A DNA stretch of 27,705 bases from Patescibacteria group bacterium (GCA_025057695.1 JANWVB010000003.1:1-27705); one strand, 5' to 3'. Shown: positions 1 through 9,496, counted from the first letter of the stretch. Notes: generated from the sequence alone by a model not told the origin. Numbers and translations: made by a program.

Positions 1-1665
1 GTGTTTGTAACAAGTGGAACAAGTCTTTATCGAGTTTCATCAGGCAATGGGCAAGTTTTGCAATCTTATAATGCTAATTCTCTTCTTGAGACCTCACCAC
101 TTTTGGTTGGAGATTTTGTTTACATAACTTCAACAGATGGCAAACTACATAAAATAAATAAACAAAAAATGTCTTCAAGTACCCAAGATGGTGGATGGGT
201 GTTTAACCCTGGAAGTGGAATAAAGCAAGTAACAACCGCTTCTTATTCTGCAACTCGGAAATTGTTAATTTACGCTTCGGATCCTGATTTAAAGGTTAGA
301 GCTGTCAAAGAGGATACGGGAGAATTAGAATGGGTATTTAACACGCCAAATACGTATAGATGTATTGGAGCTGGGCAAACGGCTGTCTGGTCTGGTGAAG
401 AATGTGTAGAATATAGGTTTGGTTGGCCAGTGATAGCAGATAACGAAGGCATAGTCATGGTGCGATTGAGAATGACTTATCAGGATTCTTGGGATTTTGG
501 CAAGTATTATGACGATCCGGAGTTCCCTATTCCTTCCGGTAGGGAGCAATCTCCTCCAGATAATCAAGGAATTAGATCTTTATTTACTATTCATAAAAAA
601 CTGCAACCTGTTTACGCTTTAAATTTGGATACTGGCAAAGAAGCCTTTATTCCTCTTGTTAAAAGCAGTGGTTTCATGAATGGTTATTTAAACCATGGTC
701 CTATGCCTGCAATTCGCACATTGCCTGATGGCCAGCAAGTTGCTTATTTGCTTTTCTCTACTTCAAAGGTATGCCATTTAGCTGGGGGTCCTCAGATTTT
801 TTGTGGAAATAGAGATGATACGACAGTCGGGGAGATGGTTTTAAATAATTCTGGGAAGATTATAGGTTGTGATTCTAATACGAGGCCTTGCCAAGCAGGA
901 GAATTAAGATATGTGGACTTTTACTATATTACACGAGGGGACGAACATGGATTTATGAGCGGGTCAGGTAGCACAGTTTTTCATTCAAACTGGTATTCTG
1001 TGCTTGAAGGAGCAACAATAGTTGACAGAAGAAATGGACTTGGCGCGACTTGGAACAATCCAATCAAAAGCATTTATACTCCTTTTGTTATAGATCAAGA
1101 AACAAGTTGTGATTGCAAAGCATCTCCGAGCCATTATTGTTCAAAAGAAATGTTAGGCGAAGGTCGTGGAGGGTGTGCTATGGGAAGGATATTCCCACCA
1201 GGTTTTTATTTCCACAAGACCCAAAACTATCAAGATACATCGGGTTGGAACATAAATCCTTACGTGATTGTAAGCAATGGTTACATTATAGTTAGAAATA
1301 TTGACGCTTCGATAATGGCAATAAGAGCAGGAGAATTGCAAACTTTGGGCGAATATTCGTCCAAAGACGATGTTAATTTTTCTGTTATAAATAATCCAGT
1401 TGCTGAAAACATCGAAGTAACTTATGAAGTTGCTTATGTCCACAATAATGGTAGTCAAATTCAAATTCGTCCAAGTGTGGTTTCTTACAATACCCCACAG
1501 GCAATTATTCACAGAAAGGATTGGGTGTTTTTACCTACAGACAAAAATAAAGATTGGATAACTCCGGGGCAGAAAATTTCTATAACTGGTGAACTATCCA
1601 CTTATCACCAAGAACCAGCAGTTTATATAAAATCTGCAGATCAAATTAAAATACACAATTTGTAA
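1..1665 (+). CDS. PQQ-like beta-propeller protein with C-terminal OB-like domain (5' partial)
   Basis: The frame is open from the first base, so the true start and any signal peptide probably lie outside the window; at least 554 residues are present. Propeller-blade motifs recur, for example DTGELEW near residue 105, LDTGKE near 209 and a YIIVRNIDASIMAIRAG blade near 430, as in BamB-like PQQ-repeat proteins. The last ~95 residues (GQKISITGEL, then AVYIKSADQIKI) resemble an OB-fold strand pattern. Several cysteines (such as the pair around residues 122-135 and a CDCKASPSHYC cluster) suggest an extracytoplasmic, disulfide-bonded protein. No catalytic residues can be named, so this is probably a binding or scaffold protein. 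It converges with the femX-like gene. The fold call is fairly safe; the function is unknown. Confidence 0.6.
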   Translation: MFVTSGTSLYRVSSGNGQVLQSYNANSLLETSPLLVGDFVYITSTDGKLHKINKQKMSSSTQDGGWVFNPGSGIKQVTTASYSATRKLLIYASDPDLKVRAVKEDTGELEWVFNTPNTYRCIGAGQTAVWSGEECVEYRFGWPVIADNEGIVMVRLRMTYQDSWDFGKYYDDPEFPIPSGREQSPPDNQGIRSLFTIHKKLQPVYALNLDTGKEAFIPLVKSSGFMNGYLNHGPMPAIRTLPDGQQVAYLLFSTSKVCHLAGGPQIFCGNRDDTTVGEMVLNNSGKIIGCDSNTRPCQAGELRYVDFYYITRGDEHGFMSGSGSTVFHSNWYSVLEGATIVDRRNGLGATWNNPIKSIYTPFVIDQETSCDCKASPSHYCSKEMLGEGRGGCAMGRIFPPGFYFHKTQNYQDTSGWNINPYVIVSNGYIIVRNIDASIMAIRAGELQTLGEYSSKDDVNFSVINNPVAENIEVTYEVAYVHNNGSQIQIRPSVVSYNTPQAIIHRKDWVFLPTDKNKDWITPGQKISITGELSTYHQEPAVYIKSADQIKIHNL

Positions 1666-1729
1666 ATTTTTAGTTTGTTAAATTGTGCAAACGATCACAA
1701 GTTTGACGATAAATAATTTGTTTTCCTGT

Positions 1730-2677
1730 TCATAATTGCCGTGCTCTTAGTCTTAAAAAAAACCATCTCGCTTTTTCCGCAATTGTATATGGTATATAAA
1801 GCCAAGATGTTGGCAAATCCCATGTTCCTATGAATTCTACCACTTGTGGATTATAGCCTTTTTTAAATTTTGTAAAGCCTTTGCCTTCTTCTTTTCCCCA
1901 GAGATCAAATTTTTTTAAACCCAATTTTTTACCGTATCTGATTGCTTCCCACATCATCAGATTTGATGCCATTGCGTTTTTGTGCTTTTCGCTTGATGCG
2001 CCGTATGGATAGTAGAGAAAATCTTTCCAAACAAACAAAATCCAAGCGGCTATTATTTCTTTTTTATAAGTAGCAGTTAGCAAATGAGCAATGCCTGCTT
2101 GACTAAGTTTTTGCCACATTAATTGGTGATACCTTTTTGTGTGCGCATAAAATCCTTGCCGTTTGGTTGTTTCCTCCATTAATTCCCAGTATTTTTCGAA
2201 GGCATCTTGACTCGAGTCTTCTTTTACTAGTACTCCTTTCTTTTGGGCAAGTCTGATGTTATATCTAGTTTTCGGATGGAAACTTTTTAGCAATTCTTCT
2301 TCTGATTTAGTTAAATCAATCCAAAAAGTGCTTGGAGTGAAAAGCGTTTTCCCATGAACTGCTCCAAAATCTTTTAGAAGTTTTATATCTCTTTTATTTT
2401 TTACTACATTTGGTTCAAGTTTTACAAATATGACATTATTTTTAACAGCGTAGTCTTTTAATTCTCTAAGCATTGTTAATGTGGGTTTTGGTCCTTTGCT
2501 AAAGACCGCGACCTTATATGACGTAAAGGGGATTTTGTGCAAAGTGATTTGTCCAAAAGAAAATCTTATTACTTCATTCCCCCATTTTTTTCTAAATTCT
2601 CCCCATTCCCAAGATTGTACCGGGTGAGTTGCGATTTTGTTAAATTTGTTTTTGTTTAAATTTTTTAAACTTTTCAT
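1730..2677 (-). CDS. FemAB/FemX-family peptidoglycan aminoacyltransferase
   Basis: A 315-aa protein of the FemAB family (GNAT-like fold). Members use aminoacyl-tRNA to add amino acids to the peptide stem of lipid-linked peptidoglycan precursors in the cytoplasm. Visible family signatures are SWEWGEFRKKWG near the N terminus, FHPKTRYNIRLAQKKGV near residues 134-150, and the C-terminal block YYPYGASSEKHKN followed by WEAIRYGKKLGLKKFDLWG and a GFTKFKKGYNP segment. The length is normal for single-domain CPR members and shorter than Staphylococcus FemA/B. It ends in TGA and lies 66 bases downstream of the helicase gene on the same strand, so the two may be co-transcribed. No Shine-Dalgarno precedes ATG 2677. 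The amino acid added cannot be predicted. Confidence 0.85.
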   Translation of the reverse strand: MKSLKNLNKNKFNKIATHPVQSWEWGEFRKKWGNEVIRFSFGQITLHKIPFTSYKVAVFSKGPKPTLTMLRELKDYAVKNNVIFVKLEPNVVKNKRDIKLLKDFGAVHGKTLFTPSTFWIDLTKSEEELLKSFHPKTRYNIRLAQKKGVLVKEDSSQDAFEKYWELMEETTKRQGFYAHTKRYHQLMWQKLSQAGIAHLLTATYKKEIIAAWILFVWKDFLYYPYGASSEKHKNAMASNLMMWEAIRYGKKLGLKKFDLWGKEEGKGFTKFKKGYNPQVVEFIGTWDLPTSWLYIPYTIAEKARWFFLRLRARQL

Positions 2678-2743
2678 TCAATCAATTTTTTAATTTTAGT
2701 TATTGTTTTTTATTGGTTATTTTATTTAGATATTTATTTTTAA

Positions 2744-4606
2744 TTAAAATTCATTACTGTCCCAATAGCCCTCTGTTTTAGTTAGATTCTGATAATTGTT
2801 AGTGTTTGTAATATTTATGCTTTCCACCAGATTTTCGGGGATGTCCGTAAGAAATCTTGAAGGCGGATTAGATTGCTTTTGTCCAAAGAAAAGTCTTTTT
2901 AAAGCGTAAGATAAATAAAGTTTGCTTTTGGCTCGTGTTATCCCAACGTACGCAAGTCGTCTTTCTTCTTCAATCTCTACTGAGTCAAAGATAGATTTTG
3001 AGTGTGGAAATATTCCTTCTTCCATTCCAACAATAAAAACAACTTCAAATTCAAGTCCTTTTGCCGCGTGGAGCGTCATTAAATTAACTTTGTTTTTCAA
3101 AAGATGTTCATCGGAATTTGTTGCTTCCTGTTGCGCTTCGATTAAAGAAACACTTTCGAGGAAATCAAACAGATTTGGAAACTCTGTTGCCACTGATTTA
3201 AGTTCTTTAATGTTTTCCAGTCTTTGCATGTTTTCTTGTGTATCGCGAGCAAATTTTGATAAATAGTTAGTTGTGTGAATAACATCGTCTAAGAGTTGTA
3301 TTGTTGTTAGTTGATTTATCTTTTCAAAATTTTGGTTTTTGTAATCTAAAAATTTTTGATAGGCTCTTTTGCCTAATTTCTGCACTCTTTTCTGAGACAC
3401 GCTATCTTGGTCGTTTGCCAGAAGTCTTAGATAAGAAAGAATGTCTTTTATTTCTTTTCTTGAGTAAAATCTTATTCCGCCAATTAGTGTGTATGGTAAA
3501 TTAGCGTGCAAAAAGGCTTCTTCTAAAACTCGCGATTGCGCATTTGTTCTATACAGGATTGCAATTTCTCCATATTTTATACCTTCTTTTGAAAGTTGTC
3601 TGACTTGATTTGTGATATATTTTGCTTCATCCAGTTCATTTGTCGCGCAGTAAACTTTTATCTTTTCTCCTTTGCCTTTGTTTGTCCAAAGTTCAAGCAC
3701 CCTATGAGATGTGTTTTTTTTGATGATTTGGTTTGCCGCTTTTAGAATTGTTTCTGTTGATCTATAGTTTTGTTCTAGATTGATAATATTTATACTTGGA
3801 AAATCTTTGATAAGATAATTGATATTCCGATAATCGGCTCCTCTCCAACTATAAATTGATTGGCTTGGATCGCCTACTGCTGTCAAATTAGTTTGATTTC
3901 CTGCCAAAATTTTAACTATTTTGTATTGAATTTTATTTGTGTCTTGCCATTCATCGATCAAAATGTTTGTCAATTGTTCCTGCCACTTGGATAATATGTT
4001 AGGGTAGTTTTCAAAAAGTTCAACAGTTTTTATTAAAAGATCGTCAAAATCTAAAGCCATTGCGTTTTTGAGATAGTTTTCATATGCCAAATATACTTTG
4101 GAGATTGTTTCTTGCCAGTCTCCATAAGCAAACTCCGCATATTCAATAGGCTTAATCATTTGATTCTTGGCGTCGGATATAGCTGTCGCAATTGAACTTG
4201 GTTTGTAAGAATCGTTTGAAATTTTTAGGTTTTCCAAAATTTCTTTTATTGCATCTTTTTGATCGTCTTCGTCATAGATTAGAAAATTAGGCGATATTCC
4301 AATTAACCTGCCGTTTTTCCTTAGCACTTTTGCGCAAAACGAGTGGAATGTTCCAGCAAAAAAAGGATATGTTCCAACTATTGAGACAATTCTTTGTTTC
4401 ATTTCATCAGCGGCTTTGTTGGTGAAAGTAAGCAAGAGGATGTTATTTGGATTGATTTTTTTTTCGCTCACAAACCATGCTGCTCTGTGTGTAAGAACTT
4501 TGGTTTTCCCACTACCCGCTCCTGCCAGGACCAGAAGATGTTGTCCTTCGTATGTTACTGCTTGAATTTGTTCATTGTTTAGATTTTGGATTAAGTTGTT
4601 TGTCAT
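2744..4606 (-). CDS. uvrD: UvrD/PcrA/Rep-type SF1A DNA helicase
   Basis: A 620-aa ATP-dependent 3'-5' helicase of the UvrD/PcrA/Rep family, used in excision repair, replication restart and removal of proteins from DNA. The motifs are in order: Walker A GAGSGKT (29-35), TFTNKAADEMK (60-70), GTFHSF (85-90), Walker B DEWQDTN (218-224), GDPSQSIYSWRGA (245-257), LEQNYRST (277-284), LMTLHAAKGLEF (508-519) and EERRLAYVGITRAK (546-559). The Walker B motif has Trp where DEFQDTN or DEYQDTN is usual; the catalytic Asp and Glu are kept. The protein is about 100 residues shorter than E. coli UvrD and lacks the long C-terminal tail. The start at 4606 is 29 bases from the divergent LCP gene. Whether to call it uvrD or pcrA is not decidable from sequence. 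Confidence 0.93.
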   Translation of the reverse strand: MTNNLIQNLNNEQIQAVTYEGQHLLVLAGAGSGKTKVLTHRAAWFVSEKKINPNNILLLTFTNKAADEMKQRIVSIVGTYPFFAGTFHSFCAKVLRKNGRLIGISPNFLIYDEDDQKDAIKEILENLKISNDSYKPSSIATAISDAKNQMIKPIEYAEFAYGDWQETISKVYLAYENYLKNAMALDFDDLLIKTVELFENYPNILSKWQEQLTNILIDEWQDTNKIQYKIVKILAGNQTNLTAVGDPSQSIYSWRGADYRNINYLIKDFPSINIINLEQNYRSTETILKAANQIIKKNTSHRVLELWTNKGKGEKIKVYCATNELDEAKYITNQVRQLSKEGIKYGEIAILYRTNAQSRVLEEAFLHANLPYTLIGGIRFYSRKEIKDILSYLRLLANDQDSVSQKRVQKLGKRAYQKFLDYKNQNFEKINQLTTIQLLDDVIHTTNYLSKFARDTQENMQRLENIKELKSVATEFPNLFDFLESVSLIEAQQEATNSDEHLLKNKVNLMTLHAAKGLEFEVVFIVGMEEGIFPHSKSIFDSVEIEEERRLAYVGITRAKSKLYLSYALKRLFFGQKQSNPPSRFLTDIPENLVESINITNTNNYQNLTKTEGYWDSNEF

Positions 4607-4625
4607 TATTTAAATCAAGTACAAT
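4596..4625 (+). promoter_or_regulatory. Candidate promoter for the LCP-family gene
   Basis: TTGTTT (4596-4601), an 18-base spacer and TACAAT (4620-4625) lie just before ATG 4636. The predicted transcription start near 4632 would give a leader of only a few bases, which fits the lack of a Shine-Dalgarno. The divergent helicase start is 29 bases away, and a TTGACA on the minus strand (4637-4642) has no good -10 partner. Confidence 0.35.
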
Positions 4626-4635
4626 CTAGATTACT

Positions 4636-5820
4636 ATGTCAAAGAAAAAAGATAAACTGATTGTTCATAGCAAATCTCAAATTGGATTAAATAAAAATTT
4701 AAATAAAAATTCGGGTTTTTCTAGAGATAAAAACAAAAAACAGAATTTTGTATTTAAGGATAAATCATTTTTTATTTTACGATTGAAAAAAGTTTTTTTG
4801 AAAAACATAATTTGGATTAAAATTTTGTTTGTTGGCGCTTTTATTTTGGTTTTATATTTTTCATTTATTTTTGTTCAGAATACTTTGACGCATCTTCAAA
4901 TTCCATTTTATTCTTCCCTGTTTGTAGATTTTCTAATGACACCACCTCATAAGATACTGTCCACCGAAGGTAGGACAAATGTTTTGATTTTAGGAAAAGG
5001 TGGAGAAGGGCATAATGCTCCTGAATTAACAGACACAATTATTTTTATGTCTATAAATCATTCTGATTCTTCCATTGTATTAATATCGATACCTCGTGAT
5101 ATATGGATTACTGATCCTAAAGGGAAAATAAATAGCGTTTATATGCAAGGGAATGATAAAGAGCAAGGGGGTGGAATATATTTGGTCAAATCATTGGTTT
5201 CAGGAATAGTTGGAGAGAAAATACACTACTATGCTTTGGTGGATTTTTCAGGTTTTAAGAAGTTGATAGATGTGGTTGGTGGCATAGAAGTTGAGGTGGC
5301 AAATTCATTTACTGATAATCATTTCCCGATTCCGGGCCGTGAAAACGACTTGTGCGGGGGTGATCCTACTTTATCATGCAGACATGAGACGATTAGGTTT
5401 GAAAAGGGTTTAACACACATGGATGGGGAAACGGCTTTGAAGTTTGCAAGGTCTAGATATGCCAAAGGAGAAGAAGGAACTGACTTTGCGAGAGGCGCTC
5501 GCCAACAATTAGTGGTAGATGCGTTTATAAAAAAAATTCTTACCAGAGAAATTCTCTTTTCCAAAGATAAATTAGTTGAAATAAAAGAAACAGCTTTATC
5601 TGTGGTGCAAACAGATATTCCTTTGTCTGGACTAGCTATTGTCGCAAGGCGTTTGTATGACAACAAAGGCATATCTAAAAGTTATGTAATCCCACGGGAT
5701 TTTCTATTTGTTCCAAATTACTCGCCTAAATATGACAATTTATATGTTATCTTGCCTATTGGTGGCAACTGGCAGAAAGTTCAAGAATGGGTTGATTCTA
5801 TACTGTATTCAAAAAATTAA
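4636..5820 (+). CDS. LytR-CpsA-Psr (LCP) family cell-wall glycopolymer transferase
   Basis: A 394-aa LCP-family protein. Members transfer lipid-linked glycopolymers such as teichoic acids or capsule onto peptidoglycan outside the membrane. The basic, Lys/Asn-rich N terminus (1-57) is cytoplasmic, one membrane segment follows (about 58-80), and the LCP domain occupies about 114-300. Conserved elements include TNVLILG (114-120), the Asp of LTDTI, SIPRDIW (151-157) with the conserved Arg, NSVYMQG, VDFSGFKKLIDVVGGIEVEV, and FARSRYA followed by DFARGARQQ. These arginines bind the pyrophosphate of the lipid donor in characterised members. A short C-terminal tail resembles part of the LytR C-terminal region. 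The stop is only 2 bases from the converging YYY-protein stop. The receiving polymer is unknown, though nearby wall genes (FemAB, MurJ) fit the role. Confidence 0.88.
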   Translation: MSKKKDKLIVHSKSQIGLNKNLNKNSGFSRDKNKKQNFVFKDKSFFILRLKKVFLKNIIWIKILFVGAFILVLYFSFIFVQNTLTHLQIPFYSSLFVDFLMTPPHKILSTEGRTNVLILGKGGEGHNAPELTDTIIFMSINHSDSSIVLISIPRDIWITDPKGKINSVYMQGNDKEQGGGIYLVKSLVSGIVGEKIHYYALVDFSGFKKLIDVVGGIEVEVANSFTDNHFPIPGRENDLCGGDPTLSCRHETIRFEKGLTHMDGETALKFARSRYAKGEEGTDFARGARQQLVVDAFIKKILTREILFSKDKLVEIKETALSVVQTDIPLSGLAIVARRLYDNKGISKSYVIPRDFLFVPNYSPKYDNLYVILPIGGNWQKVQEWVDSILYSKN

Positions 5821-5822
5821 AT

Positions 5823-7859
5823 TTATAAGTTTTTTGTTATTTTATATAACGAGGTGTTGCCGTTTTCATATATTTTCTCTCCCAAAATTGCAAATTTTTC
5901 TTCCATTACATTTGTGTATCTTTCTCTTTCTTTGATGCTGACAATTACGTGTGTGACCGCGTATTTTTTAAGAAGTGTTTTTGCTTTTTGTATGTCAGAT
6001 GTTACGTATATTTCTCGGACATCGTCTGCTCTTTGTTGCGGAATAAGAGGTGATCCACGCCAGAGCCATTGATGTACGAACCATCCCAAAACTGTTGGTA
6101 TTCCTGTATATGCTGAAACAACATTGTATTTAGTGTAGCTATCGCCTGATGCTTCCAATAAGATAGCATTCTTATCTTTTAAATTTTTGTTTATCCACTC
6201 AATTAAGTAGTAAGACTCTGGATCTTCCTCCTTTAGCCAGTTGTCTCCGCGTAATGAAGATTGTTTTTTGAAGTCATTGTAATATGTTTTGATTGCATGG
6301 TAAGGGTATATAAATACTAAAGCAATAAGAATTGTAATTAGAAAGCTAAAAGTTAACTTAACAAGGAATGATCTTTGAAGAGCAATTGCTCTTATAAACG
6401 CATATCCAGAGGATAAATAAAAAAGCACAAATGCTTGATAGGTTAGTTTAAACATAGTATTTGCTCGGTGATGATCAGTTCCATATATGTCTTTTACATA
6501 TATGATTTCCGGCAAAAGTATCAAAATCCAACCCGCGGTAAGCAGGGCAATGACAAAGACATCTACCTTGTTGGTTTTATCTTGCTTAGGGATTAGAGCA
6601 ATTAAAAATATTAAAGTAATACAAAGCGGATATCCCCATAAAATCAAAAGTTGCCAGAGGGGTGTTTGTGCTTTAACAAAATCTACACCTTGCGCAATTG
6701 ATTCAAAATTTGTCAAAAATGGAAAGGTTACAATCAATGCTGTTATTATTGTTATCACAGCATTCATGACTATCTTTGAAATCAATTTTAGATTTATACC
6801 TTCTTTAAACAAACTGACAAGTCCAATTACGCAGGCTGTTGTAATAGCATAATTGCCAAAATCCCATGAATTTGTCATAAACATAATTCCCAAAACAAAT
6901 CCCAGTGGCACAAAAATTTTGATATTAGAATAAGAATCTTTTTCTAACAAAAAACGGGACAATAGAGCGATGTATAAAATTGCAAAAGGAAGATTTATCA
7001 AATGAGCATGCAGGTCTGACACTACAAATGAGTAAAGTGGAAATTCGTGAATGGTTTTATCATTTGTTTCAGGATTGTAACCTATAAATCTTGTGGCGTC
7101 CGGATACCAATAATTTTCAAAGTTATTTTTCCAAAGCATATATGGAGTGTGAAAATTTCCTGCCAAGACTACTCCAAGCGCGGATATTATGCCTCCCAAG
7201 AAAATTTTTCTTTTAGTTGCAATTCCTGTTTTTTTTATGAGTGTTGATACAATGTTAAAAATTCCTGTGAGTGAAAGACCAAATATTGTCGCAAGCATTA
7301 AGTTATATCCAATGCCAGAATTGATTCCCGAGATTTTGATCAAAAATGCAGTAACATAATGACCATACCAGTAATAGTTTATTGTATGCCCAGAGAGCCA
7401 CATATCTTTTGGTGGCAAGTATTCGGATCGCAGTGTGCTGTTTACGAAACCAAAATCCATGAATTTTTCTAGTCCCTCAATGGATGGTTGATAAGATCTA
7501 ACAATTGTCCAAGATATAAAACTTGCAAGAAACAAAAGTTCAATTAAAAAAATTGAAAAAATAGAACTTTGAATCGTTTTCTTAATATTTTTGTGTGCTT
7601 TATAAAAAATGAATACATTTATCAAAATCCATAGAAATATTGCAAAAAAAGTTGACAGTTTATCAAAGGACAGCAATTTATAACTTGTTAGCAAAAAACA
7701 TATGTAACTTGTTAATATTATTCCAACTGTTTTGGTAAACGCATATCCTTTTGAAGTGAATTTATTAAACAATAAAAAAGTAAAAGGCAGACTTATCAAG
7801 CCAATACCAAGAAGTGTTAGATACCAATAAAAAATAGATAATATTTCTTGCGTGTTCAT
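5823..7859 (-). CDS. YYY/DUF2298-family polytopic membrane protein (possible GT-C glycosyltransferase)
   Basis: A ~678-aa protein with about a dozen membrane segments. The name-giving motif is present: WLSGHTINYYWYGHYVTAF, after EYLPPKD. Further family features are GNFHTPYMLW, a YNPETNDKTIHEFPLYSF stretch and SDLHAHLINLP. The soluble C terminus has the GIPTVLGWFVHQWLWRG segment typical of DUF2298. I chose ATG 7859 over the upstream TTG 7871. The ATG lies 2 bases after the preceding gene's stop, while the TTG would overlap it by 10 bases; neither has a Shine-Dalgarno. Family members are thought to be GT-C-like glycosyltransferases, but no biochemical role is firmly established as far as I know. 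The adjacent 544-aa membrane protein shares a similar layout, so the two probably act together in envelope or surface-glycan synthesis; this is inference. Confidence 0.78.
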   Translation of the reverse strand: MNTQEILSIFYWYLTLLGIGLISLPFTFLLFNKFTSKGYAFTKTVGIILTSYICFLLTSYKLLSFDKLSTFFAIFLWILINVFIFYKAHKNIKKTIQSSIFSIFLIELLFLASFISWTIVRSYQPSIEGLEKFMDFGFVNSTLRSEYLPPKDMWLSGHTINYYWYGHYVTAFLIKISGINSGIGYNLMLATIFGLSLTGIFNIVSTLIKKTGIATKRKIFLGGIISALGVVLAGNFHTPYMLWKNNFENYWYPDATRFIGYNPETNDKTIHEFPLYSFVVSDLHAHLINLPFAILYIALLSRFLLEKDSYSNIKIFVPLGFVLGIMFMTNSWDFGNYAITTACVIGLVSLFKEGINLKLISKIVMNAVITIITALIVTFPFLTNFESIAQGVDFVKAQTPLWQLLILWGYPLCITLIFLIALIPKQDKTNKVDVFVIALLTAGWILILLPEIIYVKDIYGTDHHRANTMFKLTYQAFVLFYLSSGYAFIRAIALQRSFLVKLTFSFLITILIALVFIYPYHAIKTYYNDFKKQSSLRGDNWLKEEDPESYYLIEWINKNLKDKNAILLEASGDSYTKYNVVSAYTGIPTVLGWFVHQWLWRGSPLIPQQRADDVREIYVTSDIQKAKTLLKKYAVTHVIVSIKERERYTNVMEEKFAILGEKIYENGNTSLYKITKNL

Positions 7860-7861
7860 AT

Positions 7862-9496
7862 TTATGCACAATTGTCTTTTATGGAAAAGATAGAATAATT
7901 TTCTTTAATGTCTTCATACATTAACTTGAAGTTGTTTTTTAAAAATTCTGTGTTTATAGCAGGCAAATTTGTGTCTCCTTTTGTATCTTCAACTGTTACA
8001 TAATCTATATTGTTTTCTATAGCCATTTTACAAAAATCAAACTTATTTGTGGAAGTGTACATTTTTGTAAATATTTTGTTCCTGTGTTCAGTGTCATATC
8101 CTGCTGACCATGCGTAATATGGCCAACCTAAAAAGATTTTCCTGCCTGCTATTAATGCGGGATGAAAAGTGAAAGAAGAATTTAAAAAAATAGCATCTTT
8201 GGGGGTGTTTTTGTCTATGAAATTGGCGATTTTGTTTTTGGGTATATCGTCGATAGTTACATATTTGTCATTTATTATTGGGAATAAGTCTATGATTCCT
8301 GTTAATGTTAAAAAAAGTATTGAAATGGTTAAGATTAGCTTAGACATTAGAAATTTTCCCCATAGTGTAATTATTGAAAATGCTAGAAACCAGTTCATTC
8401 CGATTACAAACATATTTATAAACTTATGATTTGCGGCAATTTCAGGAGACAATCTGAATGTGTTTGCAATTATAAAAAAGGTCAGAAAAACCAAAAATGC
8501 TTTTTTCTGATTTTTGTTTGCAAGTAAAAATCCAATTGGTATAAAAACTATTAAAAGTCCAAGATTGAGTAACCAATAGTAAGGTATTTCGGATATGTTT
8601 TTTGCCAAATAACCGATTTTTATCAATTCAGATTCTACTCTGGAGCTTCCCATATAAATAAATTGTGGCAGAGCCAAAATTATTGCTACAAAACCCATTA
8701 GAAAAAGTTGTTTTCTTGTGTGACTGAAAATGAGGAAAAATAAAAGTACTGCCACTCCAATCATTGCATATACAGCAAGATGTAAAAAAGGTATAAATCC
8801 CACTAGTATTCCGATTATTAAAGCCGCATTGTAAGAGATTGATTTGTGTTTAACTATTCGATGATAAAGATATAAAAATATTCCTAGAAATATTGCGTAG
8901 CCAAGCGCCAGATGTCGTTGATTTGTGTAGATGTTTAGACTCCAAAAAGCCGAAACTATCTTCTCATCATAAGGGCCAAATGATGTGAAATTTTGATTTG
9001 ATGGAATTTGAAGTATTGAGCTTATGTTTATTCCATTGGCTTTGAAGTATTCCAAAAAACCAAAAGATCCGTTGAAAATAAAAAAAAGCAAAGATAAAAT
9101 CCCAATAACTTTATTTTTAAATAAGACTTCTCCGCCTTTGTAAATAAAATATATTAACAAAGTCATCCCTATAGCGCTTAAGGTGTTGAGAGCATAATCT
9201 AATCTTATTCCATATTTTTCCAATAATCCAACAAAGAGATAAAACAAAAAATGATAGCGTATTGGTTCGTGTGCGAAATGTGGATATTGTGGCGGGAAAT
9301 TAAAGCCGTATGAAAAAGATCTGGCAACAGGAAGTGTTGCTCCAAAATCGCTCCAAATTTTTGTTGCTATAAACATTTGATTATCTTTGATGTAGAAAGT
9401 TTTCCAATAAAAAAAGGTGGAGAAAATAAAGGCGAAAAAAATAATCAACAAATCTAATTTTCTACTTTTGAAATGGTTAATTAATTTTTCCCTCAT
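7862..9496 (-). CDS. Polytopic membrane protein, GT-C-like, unknown function
   Basis: A 544-aa protein with roughly 11-13 hydrophobic segments and a soluble C-terminal part (from about residue 415). The N-terminal extracytoplasmic loop contains GFNFPPQYPHFAHEPIRYHF, an acidic/His-rich loop of the sort seen after the first membrane helix of GT-C glycosyltransferases such as the PMT and STT3 types. The C terminus (AIFLNSSFTFHPALIAGRK, then LGWPYYAWSAG) is like the soluble tail of the YYY protein. It sits directly upstream of that gene with a 2-base gap, so they are translated from one transcript. No Shine-Dalgarno precedes ATG 9496. No family could be assigned with certainty. A lipid-phosphate-sugar transferase is the best guess. 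Confidence 0.55.
   Translation of the reverse strand: MREKLINHFKSRKLDLLIIFFAFIFSTFFYWKTFYIKDNQMFIATKIWSDFGATLPVARSFSYGFNFPPQYPHFAHEPIRYHFLFYLFVGLLEKYGIRLDYALNTLSAIGMTLLIYFIYKGGEVLFKNKVIGILSLLFFIFNGSFGFLEYFKANGINISSILQIPSNQNFTSFGPYDEKIVSAFWSLNIYTNQRHLALGYAIFLGIFLYLYHRIVKHKSISYNAALIIGILVGFIPFLHLAVYAMIGVAVLLFFLIFSHTRKQLFLMGFVAIILALPQFIYMGSSRVESELIKIGYLAKNISEIPYYWLLNLGLLIVFIPIGFLLANKNQKKAFLVFLTFFIIANTFRLSPEIAANHKFINMFVIGMNWFLAFSIITLWGKFLMSKLILTISILFLTLTGIIDLFPIINDKYVTIDDIPKNKIANFIDKNTPKDAIFLNSSFTFHPALIAGRKIFLGWPYYAWSAGYDTEHRNKIFTKMYTSTNKFDFCKMAIENNIDYVTVEDTKGDTNLPAINTEFLKNNFKLMYEDIKENYSIFSIKDNCA

Noticed and set aside
1153..1512. A 119-codon minus-strand frame inside the propeller gene
   Set aside because: It lies wholly inside a well-supported coding region, has no family similarity, and its composition is what the opposite strand of an AT-rich gene gives.
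1666..1729. Weak stems (TTGTG/CACAA and CAAAC/GTTTG) between the convergent propeller and femX-like genes
   Set aside because: Only 5-bp stems, mutually exclusive, with no proper T-run on either strand; not called as a terminator.
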